Positions 63,312-64,000 of a DNA stretch of 64,000 bases are shown piece after piece. Source of the DNA: Paenibacillus faecis (lineage in GTDB: Bacteria; Bacillota; Bacilli; Paenibacillales; Paenibacillaceae); the NCBI RefSeq assembly GCF_008084145.1, contig NZ_VSDO01000004.1:510202-574201 (forward strand), in the 5' to 3' direction. Position numbers and translations under genes: made by a program. The notes under the pieces are model-generated. The model was not told the origin of the DNA. It did not search any database and saw only the letters and a list, made by a program, of their open reading frames with translations. Within the stretch, counting starts at the first letter, position 1, and the number at the start of each line of letters is the position of its first letter.

Positions 63312-64000
63312 GCGCACGGAAAATAGGGAATGCCGTACGGTTGACGTCGAGCTATATTGTTTTGGTTATTTTAGCGATATGCGCACTATATCCGGCCCTT
63401 TGGGTTATCCTGGGTTCGCTGCGGCCGGGGAGGGCGCTGTACAGCAAATCACTGTTCCCCGAAGCTCTTACATTCGAGCATTACAGGGAATTGTTCACAT
63501 CGCATACGATTCTGTTCGGGCAATGGTATATGAACACGCTGAAGGTGTCTATTTTTTCCACGATCCTGGGCGTATTCCTTACCTTGCTCACGAGTTACGC
63601 TTTCTCGCGTTTCCGGTTTCGCGGACGGAAGAACGGGCTGTCCGTTCTGCTGGTACTGGGCATGTTTCCGGGATTTATGAGTATGGTTGCCATCTTCTTA
63701 TTGTTGCTTTCGATGAACATGCTGGACTCTCACTGGGCTCTGGTTATCGTTTACGCGGCCGGAGCGCCGATTGGAGGCACATTCATTGCCAAGGGCTTTC
63801 TGGATACGATCCCGAGGTCGCTGGATGAAGCCGCCAGAATCGACGGCGCCAGCAACTTTACCGTATTCTGGAAGATTATTTTACCATTGTCCAAACCGAT
63901 GCTAACCTACATTGGATTGACCCAGTTCGTCGGCCCTTGGGTTGATTTTATCTTTGCCCGCCTGGTGCTGCGTTCCAAGGAAAACTGGACGGTCGCCGTC
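63308..64000 (+). CDS. malG: Maltodextrin ABC permease MalG (3' truncated by window edge)
   Basis: 231 residues are visible from the ATG at 63308, overlapping the malF stop; the frame stays open to the window end. Membrane helices begin at about residue 13 (TSSYIVLVILAICALYPALW), followed by SLRPG and LFTSHTILFGQWYMNTLKVS. The EAA loop is LDEAARIDGASNFTVFWK. It pairs with MalF to form the maltodextrin channel. About 45 to 60 residues are expected beyond the window. Confidence 0.93.
   Translation, partial: MSARKIGNAVRLTSSYIVLVILAICALYPALWVILGSLRPGRALYSKSLFPEALTFEHYRELFTSHTILFGQWYMNTLKVSIFSTILGVFLTLLTSYAFSRFRFRGRKNGLSVLLVLGMFPGFMSMVAIFLLLLSMNMLDSHWALVIVYAAGAPIGGTFIAKGFLDTIPRSLDEAARIDGASNFTVFWKIILPLSKPMLTYIGLTQFVGPWVDFIFARLVLRSKENWTVAV

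Overview
The window looks like chromosomal DNA from a Paenibacillus-type member of the Bacillota. The signs are moderately high GC, strong AGGAGG ribosome-binding sites, frequent GTG/TTG starts, YesM/YesN-type two-component regulators next to LplB/YtcP-type sugar importers, and many carbohydrate-active enzymes. No rRNA, tRNA, phage, plasmid or CRISPR locus was seen.

Region 1 (1-16.3 kb) is a glycan-degradation region. It holds the C-terminal part of one GH38 alpha-mannosidase, a complete second GH38 enzyme, a histidine kinase/AraC-type response regulator pair, two ABC permeases, a large lipoprotein binding protein and a secreted GH85 endo-beta-N-acetylglucosaminidase. Together they read as a system that cuts high-mannose N-glycans from glycoproteins outside the cell, imports them and trims the mannose inside. 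A yvaD-yvaF-yvaE-like trio (membrane protein, TetR, SMR efflux) sits between the two mannosidases.

Region 2 (16.4-21.4 kb) has two TIM-barrel sugar-phosphate isomerase/epimerase-like genes and a Gfo/Idh/MocA oxidoreductase on the minus strand, a divergent AraC regulator and a WYL (YafY-type) regulator. Region 3 (21.7-33.4 kb) has a thioredoxin-like protein, a P-loop protein, MoxR ATPase and DUF58 genes, a double-GNAT protein, then a block with a WcaJ-type sugar transferase flanked by two related parallel beta-helix proteins, an NAD-dependent epimerase, and a DUF4129 membrane protein that normally sits with MoxR/DUF58.

Region 4 (33.4-42.5 kb) has a CorC/HlyC-type membrane protein, a guanine-type purine riboswitch in front of a COG2509-type FAD oxidoreductase, a multi-domain secreted protein with a FIMAH-like end, a zinc-ribbon membrane protein, and repeat-rich intergenic DNA.

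Region 5 (42.5-64 kb) is a maltodextrin/glycogen regulon: type I pullulanase, amylo-alpha-1,6-glucosidase, maltose phosphorylase, beta-phosphoglucomutase, LacI regulator, neopullulanase/cyclomaltodextrinase and MalE-MalF-MalG (MalG runs off the end). Repeated GCAAACGTTTG-like operators mark most of its promoters. The same operator precedes a five-gene operon of unknown purpose (dehydrogenase, atypical GH13, signal-less MalE-like protein, RibD-like reductase, MATE exporter).

The most unusual structural signal is a set of five intergenic cassettes of about 190 bp (17.3, 33.5, 34.0, 37.7 and 53.7 kb). Each has four copies of a short palindromic unit. Centre-to-centre spacings are about 51/61/51 bp (one is 51/72/52), close to whole helical turns, although the cassettes use three different repeat sequences.
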